Source: Gemmatales bacterium
GTDB taxonomy: Bacteria > Planctomycetota > Planctomycetia > Gemmatales > Gemmataceae
Direction of reading: 5' to 3'
Assembly: GCA_026004675.1 (NCBI GenBank)
Contig: BPJP01000009.1
Span: 1-64,000 of the forward strand
Length of the DNA stretch: 64,000 nucleotides
Positions 27,075 to 36,849 of the stretch are shown piece after piece (position 1 is the stretch's first letter; the number at the start of each line of letters is the position of its first letter). Made by a program: the position numbers and the translations under genes. The notes below the pieces were generated by a model. The model saw nothing but the letters and a program-made list of their open reading frames with translations. It did no database searches and had not been told where the DNA came from.

Positions 27075-27986
27075 TCAATTCCTGGCAGCACATTTTTTCA
27101 TATAGCGGATGCTATCGCGTGCCAGCCGTTCGGGCCCTGGGCTATAGTCAAAGACCTCGACTGAAATCCAGCCCTGGTAGCGGATGTCGCGCAAGGCCCG
27201 GAAAATCGGCACAAAGTCGAGTTCGCCCATGCCAGGTCCCCGGCTGTTGGGATCGTTGGCGTGAAAATGCACCAGGTAATGGCGATAGGTGCGAATCAAT
27301 TCGGGGATCGGCGTCTTTTCCGACGACATGGCCAGACAATCCAGAATCAGCCGACACCGCGGCGCATCGACGATCTTGATCAGTTCGACGGCTTCTTTGG
27401 CGGTGCGCAGAAAATTCGTCGTTCGCGGCGACAGCGGTTCGAACGCCAAAGTCACGTCCGTTTTTTCCAGAACGGGAAGCACTTCGCGGACGACTTCGGC
27501 AGCATACTGCAATCCTTTTTCGCGTGTCACATCTTTCGGCAGGTTTCTTTGTTTCGGCGAACCGAAGACGAGCAATTTGCCGCCAAGATCGGCATTGAAT
27601 CGGGCTAGTTCCGCGAGGTATCTGGCAGTCGCTTGACGCACGGCTTTGTCAGGGCTGGTGAGATGAAGCCCTTTGGTACGCGCAAGCAACCAATGCAGCC
27701 CGACAATTTCCAGCCCTTCTTTTTCCGCTAATCGGCGGATTCCAGCCCGCTTCTTGGCTGGAACGTCGGTCACGTAATCCGCGACGGTAAAGGGAGCGAT
27801 TTCGATTCCTTTGTAGCCTTCTTTGGCGGCGAAAGCGAAGGCTTTCTCGAACTCCCATTTGCCGAAGGTTTCGTTGCAGATAGCAAACTTGAATGGCACA
27901 GCATCCCCGGCGGCACCAAGCCCCCTCAAAGGCTGACTGGCAAGGGCTGTCGCGGCACAGGTTCGGAAAAACGTACGGCGATCCAT
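27075..27986 (-). CDS. Sugar phosphate isomerase/epimerase family protein (TIM barrel) with signal
   Basis: 303 aa from the ATG at 27986. The N-terminus MDRRTFFRTCAATALASQ has the twin-Arg and hydrophobic pattern of a Tat-type signal, so the protein is probably exported. The rest is an AP-endonuclease-2/xylose-isomerase-like barrel (FKFAICNETFGKWEFEKAFAFA, YKGIEIAPFT, VDAPRCRLILDCLAM, YLVHFHANDPNSRGPGMGELDF, WISVEVFDYSPG). Metal ligands of the family (Glu, Asp, His, Glu) can be matched. It probably acts on a carbohydrate; the substrate is unknown. Confidence 0.85.
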   Translation of the reverse strand: MDRRTFFRTCAATALASQPLRGLGAAGDAVPFKFAICNETFGKWEFEKAFAFAAKEGYKGIEIAPFTVADYVTDVPAKKRAGIRRLAEKEGLEIVGLHWLLARTKGLHLTSPDKAVRQATARYLAELARFNADLGGKLLVFGSPKQRNLPKDVTREKGLQYAAEVVREVLPVLEKTDVTLAFEPLSPRTTNFLRTAKEAVELIKIVDAPRCRLILDCLAMSSEKTPIPELIRTYRHYLVHFHANDPNSRGPGMGELDFVPIFRALRDIRYQGWISVEVFDYSPGPERLARDSIRYMKKCAARN

Positions 27987-28085
27987 GATGGTCTCAGCGT
28001 TAGTGAAGTCCCGATAGCCGCAGAGCGCCGACTCTGTCGCGGGCAATCGTGCTTCGGGCTTGTCGGACCGGCGAGTAATCTATTG

Positions 28086-30227
28086 CTATCTATTCTTGTT
28101 GAATAACTCGTCTGGCTGCTGGCCCATCTTTTCGACCAGCTGTTTGACGACGTTGATCCATTTTTTCCACGTTTCTACGCGCTCTATGCGGGAAGGGTCG
28201 GCGCGGTCATCAATACTCCGGCGAACAAGCAATCTCCCATTACTATCGAGAATGAGCAACTCGTAGCCGCTTTCGTCGCGAATCCTGGTTTGTCGTCCAC
28301 GGAGTTTCACTATCGGCGATTCCTGTCTGCCCCCTTCGAAATCGACGAGAATATCAGACGTAGCGAAATCGACAGGCACGCCATTGCGTTGTCGTTTCAT
28401 GACGCCCAGCTTGGACCGATAGAATTCTTCCGGTGCTGTGGCGAAGCGGAAGGAATTGAGCTTCGGCCACCAGATCGGCAACGGGACATCGACCAGGCTG
28501 CCAATATATTCGCCGCGCACCACCGGTACCTGTTCGGCGACCGACCAATCGCCGACTGGATAACGAACCCCTTGCAAGTCGACATTCTCGACCCAGCGAT
28601 GAATCTGCACCCAGGTCCGATCGGGATTAACCGCTAGTCTGAGCGTTTTATCGATAGGATCGCCGAGCGCATAATACTTCAATTCGTCGCCGACGTTGAC
28701 ACGTTGGGGAACCACTGCCCAGTCGCTGGCAATCTCTTTGTTGACGGTCAAATTTTTCGAAATCGCTTTGTCTTCGCGTTTGTATAGAGGGTTGTACATG
28801 CGAATGCGGATGCGGTATTCGTAGGTAAAGCCCGGAGGAACATTGATATCGAGAAACCGGACGAGGCATTTTTCGGGAACGATTCGCTGGTTCTGGCCGA
28901 GGTTTCCCTGGCGAGGTCCTTCGCCCTGTGGCGGAATGGCAGGCTGTCCGATTTCGCCTTGGCGGTTCTGGCCGCCGAGTTGGAAAATGTCAAAATCGCC
29001 GTCGAAACGCGTTTTGACCGATTTGACTGGTTTGAATTGGCCCTCCCCCAACCTTTTTTGCATATCGAGAATGGAATCATGGATGCTCTTGAGGCGAACA
29101 GGATCTGGTTCTGGGTACTTATCGGCGAGACCGGCTTGTGCCAATTCGGGCCGGTCACGCGCCAACAGCGGGCGAGGCACAACCAGGCGATCCTGATCCC
29201 AGATGATGCCGTATTGTTTGAGTGTCGGGTTTTCTTCGTGGACACCGAAAGTCAGAAGACTGCGAACGCTGTTGACGATGTCGACCGGCTTCCACTCGCT
29301 GGCTGAGCCATTGCCGCGAATCGTCCGGCGTTCCACGTCGAGTCCCGCAAATTCAAAAATCGCATCCCGCTCCATCTCCTCGACGGTTTCATAACGCAGA
29401 GCTTTCCGGAATGCTTCCAGCTCGCGTCGGAAGGGAAAGGCAGCTTGTATCAGGACAACGCGAGAGGGGATAACGGTTTCTGCGGGAATTCCCTGTATGC
29501 TTTCTCCTTTTGCAAGCAGTTCCACCGGCACAAAGCGGGAGTTGTATTCGGGGATTTCTTGTTTGGGTTGTCCAGGTTGGCCCGGTTGTCCGGGTTGACC
29601 GGGTTGACCGATTGGGGGTTGGCCGCCATCACCGCGCCCAGGAATGCCGAACAGGGTGCTCGGACCGGGACGCAAGAGGCCTCGCTGCATCAACATGTTG
29701 ATGTATGCCTGCCGTTGCTTCATCAACAACTGCATTTGGGGGTTGTTGGCGGAGTTGTTGCTGGTTTGGCCGGATTTGGGTTCAAGGTACATCACATGCA
29801 GTTTGCCATTTTGTTCCGAAAAGATGTAGCTGCGGAACAGCACACGCATCAAGTCGACCTGGAATTCATCCGGCACGAGGATTTCAGGAACCCGCCATTT
29901 GTTGTCATCCAAAGCACTGAGCGAAAACAGGGGCCTGACAAAGGCGAATGCGACAGGGTCGAGCGGGGGAAGCGTGCCGGCTTTCTTGTATTTTTCGTCG
30001 ATGATTTTCAGCCCGGGATCAGGACGGCTGGTCTGGTAGTACTGTTCGCCCTGGTCGGTCATCCGCATCAATTCCGAAGCGGTGGCAGAGGCGCTGTAGC
30101 CCCCTAGTCCTTTCAACACGACGCCAAAGACGACCAAAAAAATCGCGAACGCGCCGCCGGCCACCAATGCCAGCCTTTCGCCTTTTTCGAAGAGAAACTT
30201 TCGGAAGTCGAAGTCTTTCAGCGCCAT
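28086..30227 (-). CDS. Large inner-membrane protein of the PilM-like cluster
   Basis: 713 aa. A cytoplasmic basic N-terminus is followed by one membrane helix (LALVAGGAFAIFLVVFGVVL); the rest is expected in the periplasm. Around residues 200-225 is a short GQP tripeptide repeat run and PQGEGPRQGN-type linkers, and the C-terminal part is beta-rich (CLVRFLDINVPPGFTYEYRIRIR). It starts 22 bases after the 541-aa gene and is the last of three genes behind a PilM-like ATPase. A PilO/PilP-like platform role is inferred from order and topology, not from sequence similarity that I can confirm. Confidence 0.65.
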   Translation of the reverse strand: MALKDFDFRKFLFEKGERLALVAGGAFAIFLVVFGVVLKGLGGYSASATASELMRMTDQGEQYYQTSRPDPGLKIIDEKYKKAGTLPPLDPVAFAFVRPLFSLSALDDNKWRVPEILVPDEFQVDLMRVLFRSYIFSEQNGKLHVMYLEPKSGQTSNNSANNPQMQLLMKQRQAYINMLMQRGLLRPGPSTLFGIPGRGDGGQPPIGQPGQPGQPGQPGQPKQEIPEYNSRFVPVELLAKGESIQGIPAETVIPSRVVLIQAAFPFRRELEAFRKALRYETVEEMERDAIFEFAGLDVERRTIRGNGSASEWKPVDIVNSVRSLLTFGVHEENPTLKQYGIIWDQDRLVVPRPLLARDRPELAQAGLADKYPEPDPVRLKSIHDSILDMQKRLGEGQFKPVKSVKTRFDGDFDIFQLGGQNRQGEIGQPAIPPQGEGPRQGNLGQNQRIVPEKCLVRFLDINVPPGFTYEYRIRIRMYNPLYKREDKAISKNLTVNKEIASDWAVVPQRVNVGDELKYYALGDPIDKTLRLAVNPDRTWVQIHRWVENVDLQGVRYPVGDWSVAEQVPVVRGEYIGSLVDVPLPIWWPKLNSFRFATAPEEFYRSKLGVMKRQRNGVPVDFATSDILVDFEGGRQESPIVKLRGRQTRIRDESGYELLILDSNGRLLVRRSIDDRADPSRIERVETWKKWINVVKQLVEKMGQQPDELFNKNR

Positions 30228-30249
30228 TGGTCTTCCCCTTTATGCCGGC

Positions 30250-31875
30250 TTATCGTTTTCGGTTGACGGTGGAACCAGACCGATTCTGTTCATTCGCGTC
30301 TGGGGGTTTTTGGTACAGGGACACAATACCATAAACAGAAAGTTCTACCAGGTTATAAGCAGGAGCGCCACCGGCGGAGGCGTCCCCGCTTCCTGGTTGT
30401 TCGACTGGCAGGTTTTGCCCTCGCACTGGCGGCGGTGGCGGAGGAGGTTGAGCACCCACGGGCGGACCTTTGGGTTGTTCGGGTTTGGTTTCGGCAACGG
30501 ATGGCTGGATCGAGCCACGATACAGTCGCCAATGCACCTGGGCGATTTGCATCCTCATTGGCGAATTGGCCAGAGCCGTCAGGACATCCTGCACGTGTGC
30601 CTGGTCCACAATCAGCACCATGCCGACAGCCATCTGCCGAACCTGATCGTTCACGGTGATGTACCGGTTTCGCAGAATGTCCTTGGCCTGGGCGCTGGAC
30701 GTGGGCTGGCCGCCGACTCCGGTTTCTTGCTCATCCATCGGGACTTTGCCGCCCAAGGGGGGTTGCGTCCCCGGTTGAACAGGTTGCCCTTGTGGAAAAC
30801 CTGGGCCGACGGGCTGCATGGGCTGCGCGCCTGTCGTCGTCCCGTCATCGGTGCCACTCAACCCTTGGAACGCCATCGTTGCACAGCGATTCGAATTGAC
30901 TGCGAGATGGATCGTGTCGATCCGCTTGACCGGTGCGTCGCGCCAAGTCAAGACTTGTTCGACCGCCTTGAAGCGCGCCAGGGCGACGGGTGCTTTCTCT
31001 TTTCCTTCCGTCGAACTGTAAGGCGCTAGAGGTTCTCCGTCGACGAACAAGTTATGCACACTGTTGTCGAAGTGGATGGCGAAATGGATGCCGAGCAACT
31101 GCTGGCGATTGCTCCGATTCGTGATCTTCCAACGAAGTTCCTTGGGAGTGAGGACCAATTCGAGTTTCCAACGAGCATTGTAGAAAATCTGGTGATCGGT
31201 TTCGCCCGGTTGCTTGGGCGGTTCGGGAGCTTTTTTTAACTCAGCAGTAAAATCGTTCGCCTCGCGTACTGCTCGAAGCAATTCGCGCTGGACCCACAGG
31301 TCCTCCTGAGCGAGCCAAACCTCTTCCGTTGTGGGAGCCGTGGTGCCCGCTTTCGGGTTGTACCATCGGCTGACGTATCGGATGACTTGATCCCAACCTC
31401 CACGGAATTGCACGACGCCCTCGCCCTTTTCGTCAACTGGTTGGACGATCTTGACGAGCTCATCGACTTGTTTGCGGTAGCAAGCGTCACGATTGACATA
31501 GGCATCGCGGAAGTCGACCGATAGTTGCTCTCCGAAGCGCTTCATGTCCAAGTCGCGGAACCTGTCTTTCAGCTCCGCAGGCCAAGTCATCACATCCTTT
31601 TGGCCCTCGTACATGGTGCGCCAGGCTTTCAGTTTTTGCTCCGTCAGCTCCCGCTGTTTTTCTTTAAGGACATTCACCCAATGGGGGTTCTTGACCTGGG
31701 GATGGGCATTTCTTTTCAAGGTGCCCTTTATCTCATCGAGCTTGTTCTTCTTGCTGGCAACTTCACCGGCAACGGTGGTCCACATGACAAGAAGCATCAC
31801 CAGAGCCAATGGCATGAAAAGGGCAGTGAGAATCCAGAAATGATTTTTGATCAGGGTTTCCTTGTCGATCTTCAT
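30250..31875 (-). CDS. PilN/PilO-like single-pass membrane protein
   Basis: 541 aa. One membrane helix near the N-terminus (FWILTALFMPLALVMLLVMW) is followed by a coiled-coil region (SKKNKLDEIKGTLK, KEKQRELTEQKLKAW), the layout of PilN and PilO. The middle is globular; residues near 350-400 and the C-terminal part are Pro/Gln-rich linkers. It begins 67 bases after the PilM-like gene on the same strand. No catalytic motif was found. The placement in a type IV pilus or secretion platform is inferred from topology and context. Confidence 0.65.
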   Translation of the reverse strand: MKIDKETLIKNHFWILTALFMPLALVMLLVMWTTVAGEVASKKNKLDEIKGTLKRNAHPQVKNPHWVNVLKEKQRELTEQKLKAWRTMYEGQKDVMTWPAELKDRFRDLDMKRFGEQLSVDFRDAYVNRDACYRKQVDELVKIVQPVDEKGEGVVQFRGGWDQVIRYVSRWYNPKAGTTAPTTEEVWLAQEDLWVQRELLRAVREANDFTAELKKAPEPPKQPGETDHQIFYNARWKLELVLTPKELRWKITNRSNRQQLLGIHFAIHFDNSVHNLFVDGEPLAPYSSTEGKEKAPVALARFKAVEQVLTWRDAPVKRIDTIHLAVNSNRCATMAFQGLSGTDDGTTTGAQPMQPVGPGFPQGQPVQPGTQPPLGGKVPMDEQETGVGGQPTSSAQAKDILRNRYITVNDQVRQMAVGMVLIVDQAHVQDVLTALANSPMRMQIAQVHWRLYRGSIQPSVAETKPEQPKGPPVGAQPPPPPPPVRGQNLPVEQPGSGDASAGGAPAYNLVELSVYGIVSLYQKPPDANEQNRSGSTVNRKR

Positions 31876-31942
31876 GCTGATACCTGCATCGTAGGTGTTA
31901 TGCCATGTCTTCTTTCACGTCTTTCAGGTCAAGAGACACCGT

Positions 31943-34660
31943 TCATCGCGTACCGGGATTTCTCGGCACGGGCGGCGGCGGTTGACCCGGGAACGGCGGC
32001 TGGTTCGGTCCGACCGGCTGTTGCCCAAACTCGCTGGGGACTTGCGGGCCGAACTGGCTGGGTTGCCGAACGGTCGTCCCGGCGTCCGCGTTGTTCTTGC
32101 CGTAGCCGAATTGCACCGGTTCATCCCAAATAAAATGGATCACAAATTCCGTTCGAGGAATCCCTTTTGTTTCTTGAGCAGGCTGAGGGGTGTTCTGCCC
32201 GTTGTCGTTGTTATTGTTGGTTCCAGTCCTGGGTGCCGTTATTTCATTCTGATCATTCTTGTCGCCCACGACGTTGCCGACGCTGCCCAAAGGCGTCCAT
32301 GGGGACGGAGTCGTGTTGCCAAGCAACTCCGGCAGATAGGTGTTGTTGATCAGGAAAAACTTGCTCCGATCAGGATCGGCAGCGACGATGTACCTGTAAA
32401 GAGTAACGTGGCTGATTCGGTCGGCGATCACCTTCTGAAAATCGCGCTCTTCCTGCGATTGTGTCGGCTTCTCTTTGTTGTTGTTGTTCTTGGCGTCGTT
32501 GTTGGGTTTTGGTTGGGGTTGTGGCTGCGGAGAAGGCACGGCCCCGGGCGCGGCCGGCTGCTGCGGGACTGTCCCTTGGCTCCCAGCCGACGCTGGCAAC
32601 CTGGTCCGCGCTTTACTCGCCAGATTCTCGACAAGTGTGGCCATGACAAACCGATAACCGTCGCGGTGGTAAGTGTAGCCGCGCAACTCCACCACCCAGC
32701 CGCTCTTTGCTTTCGGCGGCGTCGTCAGATCGGGATTCGCAACGGCTTTGCCGTCGATGTAGATGGTCTTCGGCATCCATACCTCATCCTTTTGCCTTTG
32801 CTTCAAGTTGTTCAGATAAGTGGCCAGATCGTTGCAGAAGAGGGGCAACATCGCTGTGATATTGACCTGGATGCGATCTTGAATGCCTTCTTCGTCGCCG
32901 CTGGTTTTCGCTGACTGCCCGCTTTGCTTTTCCCAATAGCTCAGGTAAGCCTGCTTCGCCTCTGGTTTTTTCCAGTAACCGAGCGTGCCCGGATCCGTTT
33001 GATAGACGATGGCGATATGGGTTCCGGGCTTCAATTGTCTCGCGTCCACGAAGCGATTGTTCACCAGGACATGGGTCGAAGCATCGAGCGCCTTCTGACG
33101 TTCTTTGCCGTCGATGTCGACGAGCTTGACGATATTGCCTTCCAAGCCTTGAAACGTGCCGTCGATCCGCAAAGCGGGAACAGGCAGGCAGTCATCGATA
33201 TATTTGTTGAGCAAAATCCAGTTCAACCGTTCGTACTGCCCGGCGGTCAACCACTCGATGGCTTCCTGGTTTGCTTGCACTTTGCGGTTTTCAGCCTGAA
33301 AGTTGGTTTCTTGCGTTTTGACTTTTTGGTTGAAGGCCTTAGCTTTGTTGGCGGCGTCTTCGACAGCACTACCCGCAACGGCGTTGTATTGGATCGCGTA
33401 GCCGGCGAGGGTGCCGACGCAACCGAAGAGGATCGCTGCCGCGGTAGCAGCGACCCACGGTTTTTTCGCCCGGATCATGCGTTCGGTCTTGATTTCTTCG
33501 GGCAACAGATTGGTCGTCAAAAGGGAGACGCCAAGCCCCTGCAAAGCCAGACCGTAGACGGTACCAAAGCCCATGACATTGTTCACAAACGTCGGAGCAT
33601 TGACGACGCCGTCACCCTCAAGCCCTTCGATTTTGGTCAGTCGGCGAACATCGAGCTTGAGCTTTTCCGACAGGTATTTCTGCAAACCCGGCAGGCGGAA
33701 CGCGTTCCCCAGACCCACCATGTATTCAACATGAGCGTCGCGATGCGTATTGGCAAAATAACCCAATGAACGCTGGACTTCGGTGACGAACTCGTTCAAT
33801 TCCGGTCGCAGGGCCATCAAAATGCGCCGAAGGTCGGGTGATTTGGTCGCGTTTTTCTTGACGTGCTCGGCCTTGGCGAATGTCAGCTTCAGTTCCTTTG
33901 TCAGAGCGCGGGTGAAATGGTTGCCGCCTTTGGGAATCGCACGCTGCCAGATAATCCCTTCCCCATCAGTGATGACCAGATTGGAATTGTCGGTGCCGAT
34001 ATCGAGTGCCACGACGCAGCGTTTTTTGTCGGATTTCCCGGGGGAACTCTTAATGGCCGTCGACTTCTCGTTCGGTTCCCCAGAGGCGCCGTTCCTCTTG
34101 CCGAGACAAGAATAGGCAATGAAATTGCACAATGCCAGCGGCGCCATCTGCACGATATGCACCTCGGCATCGACTTCGTTGAATTGTTGCAGAAAGCGCT
34201 GGATCATGTCGCGCTTCATGGCGAACAAACCGATTTCGGTCTCCATGGCAAAGCCGTCTTCGGTCACCACCCCGGAGCCGATCTTCTGGTAATCCCAGAT
34301 CACCTCATCGAGCGGAAACGGGATCTGTTGTTTGGCTTCAAAGCGGATGATATCGGCAATCTTCTTCTCCTCGACGGGAGGCAACTTGACGAACCGGGCG
34401 AGGCCGCTTTGTCCCGGAACACCCAAAACAACCGTGTCGCCGCGTATGTTGTTGCGTTCGAGGAACTTCAGCAGCGCTTCGCGAGTGAGTTGGTCCGGAT
34501 CGGCGTCCGGCTGGTTCAAAATCTTGGGGTATTCGATGTAATCAAAAGCGGTGGCGGTGATGCGGTCTTCGACTTTCTCCAGGCGCAATGCCTTAAAAGC
34601 GCATTGTCCGACTTCGATCCCCCATGCGCCGATCGCTTTGGGTTGTTTTTTCTTTGCCAT
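31943..34660 (-). CDS. PilM-like ATPase fused to a PilN-like membrane part
   Basis: 905 aa. Residues 1-370 have the actin-like fold of PilM: KAIGAWGIEVGQCAFKALRL, the block RFVKLPPVEEKKIADIIRFE, and the second phosphate loop VVALDIGTDNSNLVIT. PilM usually ends near 350 aa; here a membrane helix follows (VAATAAAILFGCVGTLAGYAI) and then a coiled coil (KAKAFNQKVKTQETNFQAE), as in PilN, plus a long periplasmic extension with Pro/Asn-rich linkers. This looks like a natural PilM-PilN fusion. GGAG lies 5 bases before its ATG. It heads a three-gene cluster. No pilT, pilB or pilQ is in the window. Confidence 0.75.
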   Translation of the reverse strand: MAKKKQPKAIGAWGIEVGQCAFKALRLEKVEDRITATAFDYIEYPKILNQPDADPDQLTREALLKFLERNNIRGDTVVLGVPGQSGLARFVKLPPVEEKKIADIIRFEAKQQIPFPLDEVIWDYQKIGSGVVTEDGFAMETEIGLFAMKRDMIQRFLQQFNEVDAEVHIVQMAPLALCNFIAYSCLGKRNGASGEPNEKSTAIKSSPGKSDKKRCVVALDIGTDNSNLVITDGEGIIWQRAIPKGGNHFTRALTKELKLTFAKAEHVKKNATKSPDLRRILMALRPELNEFVTEVQRSLGYFANTHRDAHVEYMVGLGNAFRLPGLQKYLSEKLKLDVRRLTKIEGLEGDGVVNAPTFVNNVMGFGTVYGLALQGLGVSLLTTNLLPEEIKTERMIRAKKPWVAATAAAILFGCVGTLAGYAIQYNAVAGSAVEDAANKAKAFNQKVKTQETNFQAENRKVQANQEAIEWLTAGQYERLNWILLNKYIDDCLPVPALRIDGTFQGLEGNIVKLVDIDGKERQKALDASTHVLVNNRFVDARQLKPGTHIAIVYQTDPGTLGYWKKPEAKQAYLSYWEKQSGQSAKTSGDEEGIQDRIQVNITAMLPLFCNDLATYLNNLKQRQKDEVWMPKTIYIDGKAVANPDLTTPPKAKSGWVVELRGYTYHRDGYRFVMATLVENLASKARTRLPASAGSQGTVPQQPAAPGAVPSPQPQPQPKPNNDAKNNNNKEKPTQSQEERDFQKVIADRISHVTLYRYIVAADPDRSKFFLINNTYLPELLGNTTPSPWTPLGSVGNVVGDKNDQNEITAPRTGTNNNNDNGQNTPQPAQETKGIPRTEFVIHFIWDEPVQFGYGKNNADAGTTVRQPSQFGPQVPSEFGQQPVGPNQPPFPGQPPPPVPRNPGTR

Positions 34661-34820
34661 TCTTTCTCCCCGTTTTCCCGCCGGCCGACGTTGCTAATGG
34701 ACGTGTCAGGCAAAGTGCCGGTTGAAATGCGCTTTTTGGCATTTTCGGCGGCACAGCAAAAGCGCCAGAGTTTCCTGGCAAAGCTTATCGTCAACGTAAC
34801 ATCGGCTGGAACCGACTGTC

Positions 34821-34844
34821 AAGGGCCGGGGAGAGCCGGCCCTT
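34821..34844. repeat. Perfect 9-bp inverted repeat between PilM-like and CDGSH genes
   Basis: AAGGGCCGG and CCGGCCCTT flank a 6-nt loop. There is no following T-run, so it is a weak terminator candidate for the minus-strand CDGSH gene, about 100 bases past its stop. Confidence 0.45.
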
Positions 34845-34940
34845 CAAGGTTCGCTAACAATAATACGGCCGAGACGGCCGGTCCGTTTGCGCCGGATGGA
34901 AGAAAAAGACAGGAAAGAACAGAAGGGAAAAAGGACCGGC

Positions 34941-35168
34941 TCACGTGGTCTCTTTCTTCGCTGCGGTTTCGCTGGCTTGGAAGCCAACGGTCTTGTGGGA
35001 GCCATCGCAAAACGGCTTGTTTTTCGAGTGCCCACATCGACAGAGGGCGACAGCGTCTTTCCCAGCCGGGATTTCAAAGGCATTGCCCAAATGGTCGAGA
35101 ATCTCGACGGGAGTTTGCACAACAAAGGGACCGTTTTCACGGCAGCGAATCTTAAGCGTATCGGACAT
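34941..35168 (-). CDS. CDGSH iron-sulfur domain protein
   Basis: 75 aa. The signature of the 2Fe-2S CDGSH (mitoNEET-type) domain is complete: CRCGHSKNKPFCDGSH, with three Cys and one His as cluster ligands. It is small and soluble with no membrane anchor. GGAG lies 9 bases before the ATG at 35168, so that start is preferred to the one three codons upstream, which sits too close to the site. Such proteins are thought to transfer electrons or Fe-S clusters; the partner is unknown. Confidence 0.9.
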   Translation of the reverse strand: MSDTLKIRCRENGPFVVQTPVEILDHLGNAFEIPAGKDAVALCRCGHSKNKPFCDGSHKTVGFQASETAAKKETT

Positions 35169-35227
35169 TGCACGCATCTCCTGCTACAAGTTGACCAACA
35201 AGCCAAGCCAGCCACCGATACCAATAC

Positions 35228-35258
35228 GAAACCCACAGGTTTTTGGCCTGTGGGTTTC
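35228..35258. repeat. Perfect 12-bp inverted repeat (hairpin)
   Basis: GAAACCCACAGG and CCTGTGGGTTTC are perfectly complementary around a 7-nt loop. It lies 20 bases downstream of the BON gene stop on the minus strand and before the CDGSH start. It may be a terminator or an mRNA processing site; the T-run is only three bases. Confidence 0.55.
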
Positions 35259-35277
35259 GCGCGAAACGGCTGTTTTT

Positions 35278-35517
35278 CTAGCAAACTTCGATGTCGTTCG
35301 ACACGACAGGCAGTCCTGAGATCTCCATGGCTGCATGTTGTGCAAGCTGCTTGGCATGATAGGTGAATGCCCGCCCTTGCAAGGTGATGCCGTGGTCCGT
35401 GACGACCACGCGCAAATCCCGAACACGCCCTCCAAGGCGGCGCAGCATCAAAGCTTCAAGGGACTCTGCATAGCCTTCGTTGGATGTACGTTTTCTTGGG
35501 ATGACCTGTGCGTTCAT
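35278..35517 (-). CDS. BON-domain-like small protein
   Basis: 79 aa. The core RRLGGRVRDLRVVVTDHGITLQGRAFTYHAKQLAQHA followed by EISGLPVVSNDIEV has the alpha-beta pattern of the BON domain, with the conserved central Gly in the strand (GITLQG). BON domains bind membranes or lipids. No signal peptide is seen, so this one appears cytoplasmic. It lies upstream of the CDGSH gene on the same strand, separated by a strong hairpin. Confidence 0.75.
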   Translation of the reverse strand: MNAQVIPRKRTSNEGYAESLEALMLRRLGGRVRDLRVVVTDHGITLQGRAFTYHAKQLAQHAAMEISGLPVVSNDIEVC

Positions 35518-35864
35518 GGTACCCTGCCTTTATCCATACGGTCCTTGGCGAAAATTCCCGACGCCGCGCCGAGAAACCAAACTCCATCTACCATGACCTG
35601 GGAAGACCGCTGCCGTCGTGAACACGAGAAACCGATATTTGCGATTGGCAGCAAAGACTTTGACAAGAAACCATCCGATTGCAATTTCCTGGATCTCCTT
35701 CCCAGGCGGAAATCGAACCTAGCAGCCCGGAAAACCGCTGTCAACGAAAAAACCGATATTTTCTTAACAAAGCAGAAGATGGTACGATCGACTTGCCGAA
35801 ACATGCACCAACCTTCCGGAGTATAATCATACGCAGCTCGCCATTAGCCGCAAACAGGTGACTC
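35518..35864. other. 347-base divergent intergenic region
   Basis: Between the minus-strand BON gene and the plus-strand esterase. The only signal seen is a TATAAT at 35822-35827, 38 bases before the esterase start, without a clear -35 at normal spacing. No credible ORF. Confidence 0.4.
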
Positions 35865-36812
35865 ATGAAAATATCGAGAATTTTCGCGATAGCGACAGCC
35901 ACCACTTGCCTCTTGCTGTTCTCGGCCGCTCGCTGCTTCGTGGCAGCCGACGAAAGCCGAACCGTCGAAAAAGAGCTGACGCACGAGGGCAGGAAGCGGA
36001 CCTACCGTTTGTACTTGCCAGCCGGTGCTAAAAAACCCCTGCCTCTGGTCTTGTCATTGCATGGTGCTGGCGTTAACGGTGCAGCCCAGGAATGGTTGAC
36101 CAACATGAATGAAATCGCCGACAAAGAGCAATTCGCAATCGTTTATCCCGATGCTTTGAACTCCTTCTGGCGTTTTTTCGAACCGGCCGAAAACGATGTT
36201 CTCCGGCTCAAGCCCGTCGATGATCTTGGATTTCTCGAATCGTTGATCGACGAGATGGTCAAGGAAGGGATTGCCGATCCGAGGCGTGTTTATGTGACCG
36301 GGATGTCGAACGGCGGCTATATGGCCAATTTCATCGGCCGCAAACTGTCCAACAAGGTGGCGGCCATTGCTCCGGTTGCTGGCACAATGCCTCGCATGCT
36401 GGCCGACAAAGTGGCCCCCAAGCGACCTGTGCCCGTGCTCTACATTCATGGCACCGACGACACTTTTGTTTATTACAACGGAAAGGACTTCATTACCAGG
36501 CAAAAACTGTCCCTCGGGGCGGAGGAAATGGTCCAATGGTGGGTCAAGCACAACAAATGCAAGACCAAACCCGTTATTGAAAAACTTCCGGACAAGGCTG
36601 ACGATGGAGCCACTGTCGAGCGCTTCGTTTATCCTGCCGGCAAGAGCAAGGCGCCGGTGGTGTTTTACAAGGTTCACAACGGCGGCCACACCTGGCCAGG
36701 TGGGTCCCTCTTCCAACCCAAAAAGTTGCTCGGGCTGACATGCCGCGATTTCAATGCTTCGAAGGAAATTTGGGAGTTCTTCAAGCAGTATCAGTTGCCA
36801 GCTCGACCGTAA
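35865..36812 (+). CDS. Secreted PHB-depolymerase/feruloyl-esterase-like hydrolase (LpqC-like)
   Basis: 315 aa with a signal peptide (IFAIATATTCLLLFSAARCFVAAD). It has the alpha/beta-hydrolase fold of carbohydrate esterase family 1 and PHB depolymerases: LVLSLHGAGVNG forms the oxyanion region, GMSNGG holds the nucleophile Ser, IHGTDDTFV the Asp and VHNGGHTWPG the His. It probably hydrolyses an ester of a polymer outside the cytoplasm. It stands alone as a transcription unit. The polymer is unknown. Confidence 0.88.
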   Translation: MKISRIFAIATATTCLLLFSAARCFVAADESRTVEKELTHEGRKRTYRLYLPAGAKKPLPLVLSLHGAGVNGAAQEWLTNMNEIADKEQFAIVYPDALNSFWRFFEPAENDVLRLKPVDDLGFLESLIDEMVKEGIADPRRVYVTGMSNGGYMANFIGRKLSNKVAAIAPVAGTMPRMLADKVAPKRPVPVLYIHGTDDTFVYYNGKDFITRQKLSLGAEEMVQWWVKHNKCKTKPVIEKLPDKADDGATVERFVYPAGKSKAPVVFYKVHNGGHTWPGGSLFQPKKLLGLTCRDFNASKEIWEFFKQYQLPARP

Positions 36813-36840
36813 TACCCGCCGCTCGCTTTGCTCCTTCCCG

Positions 36841-36849
36841 TGCTATAAT
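36841..36849 (+). promoter_or_regulatory. Extended -10 element upstream of pgsA
   Basis: TGCTATAAT is a perfect extended -10 about 130 bases before the pgsA start. No good -35 is seen. Confidence 0.45.
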
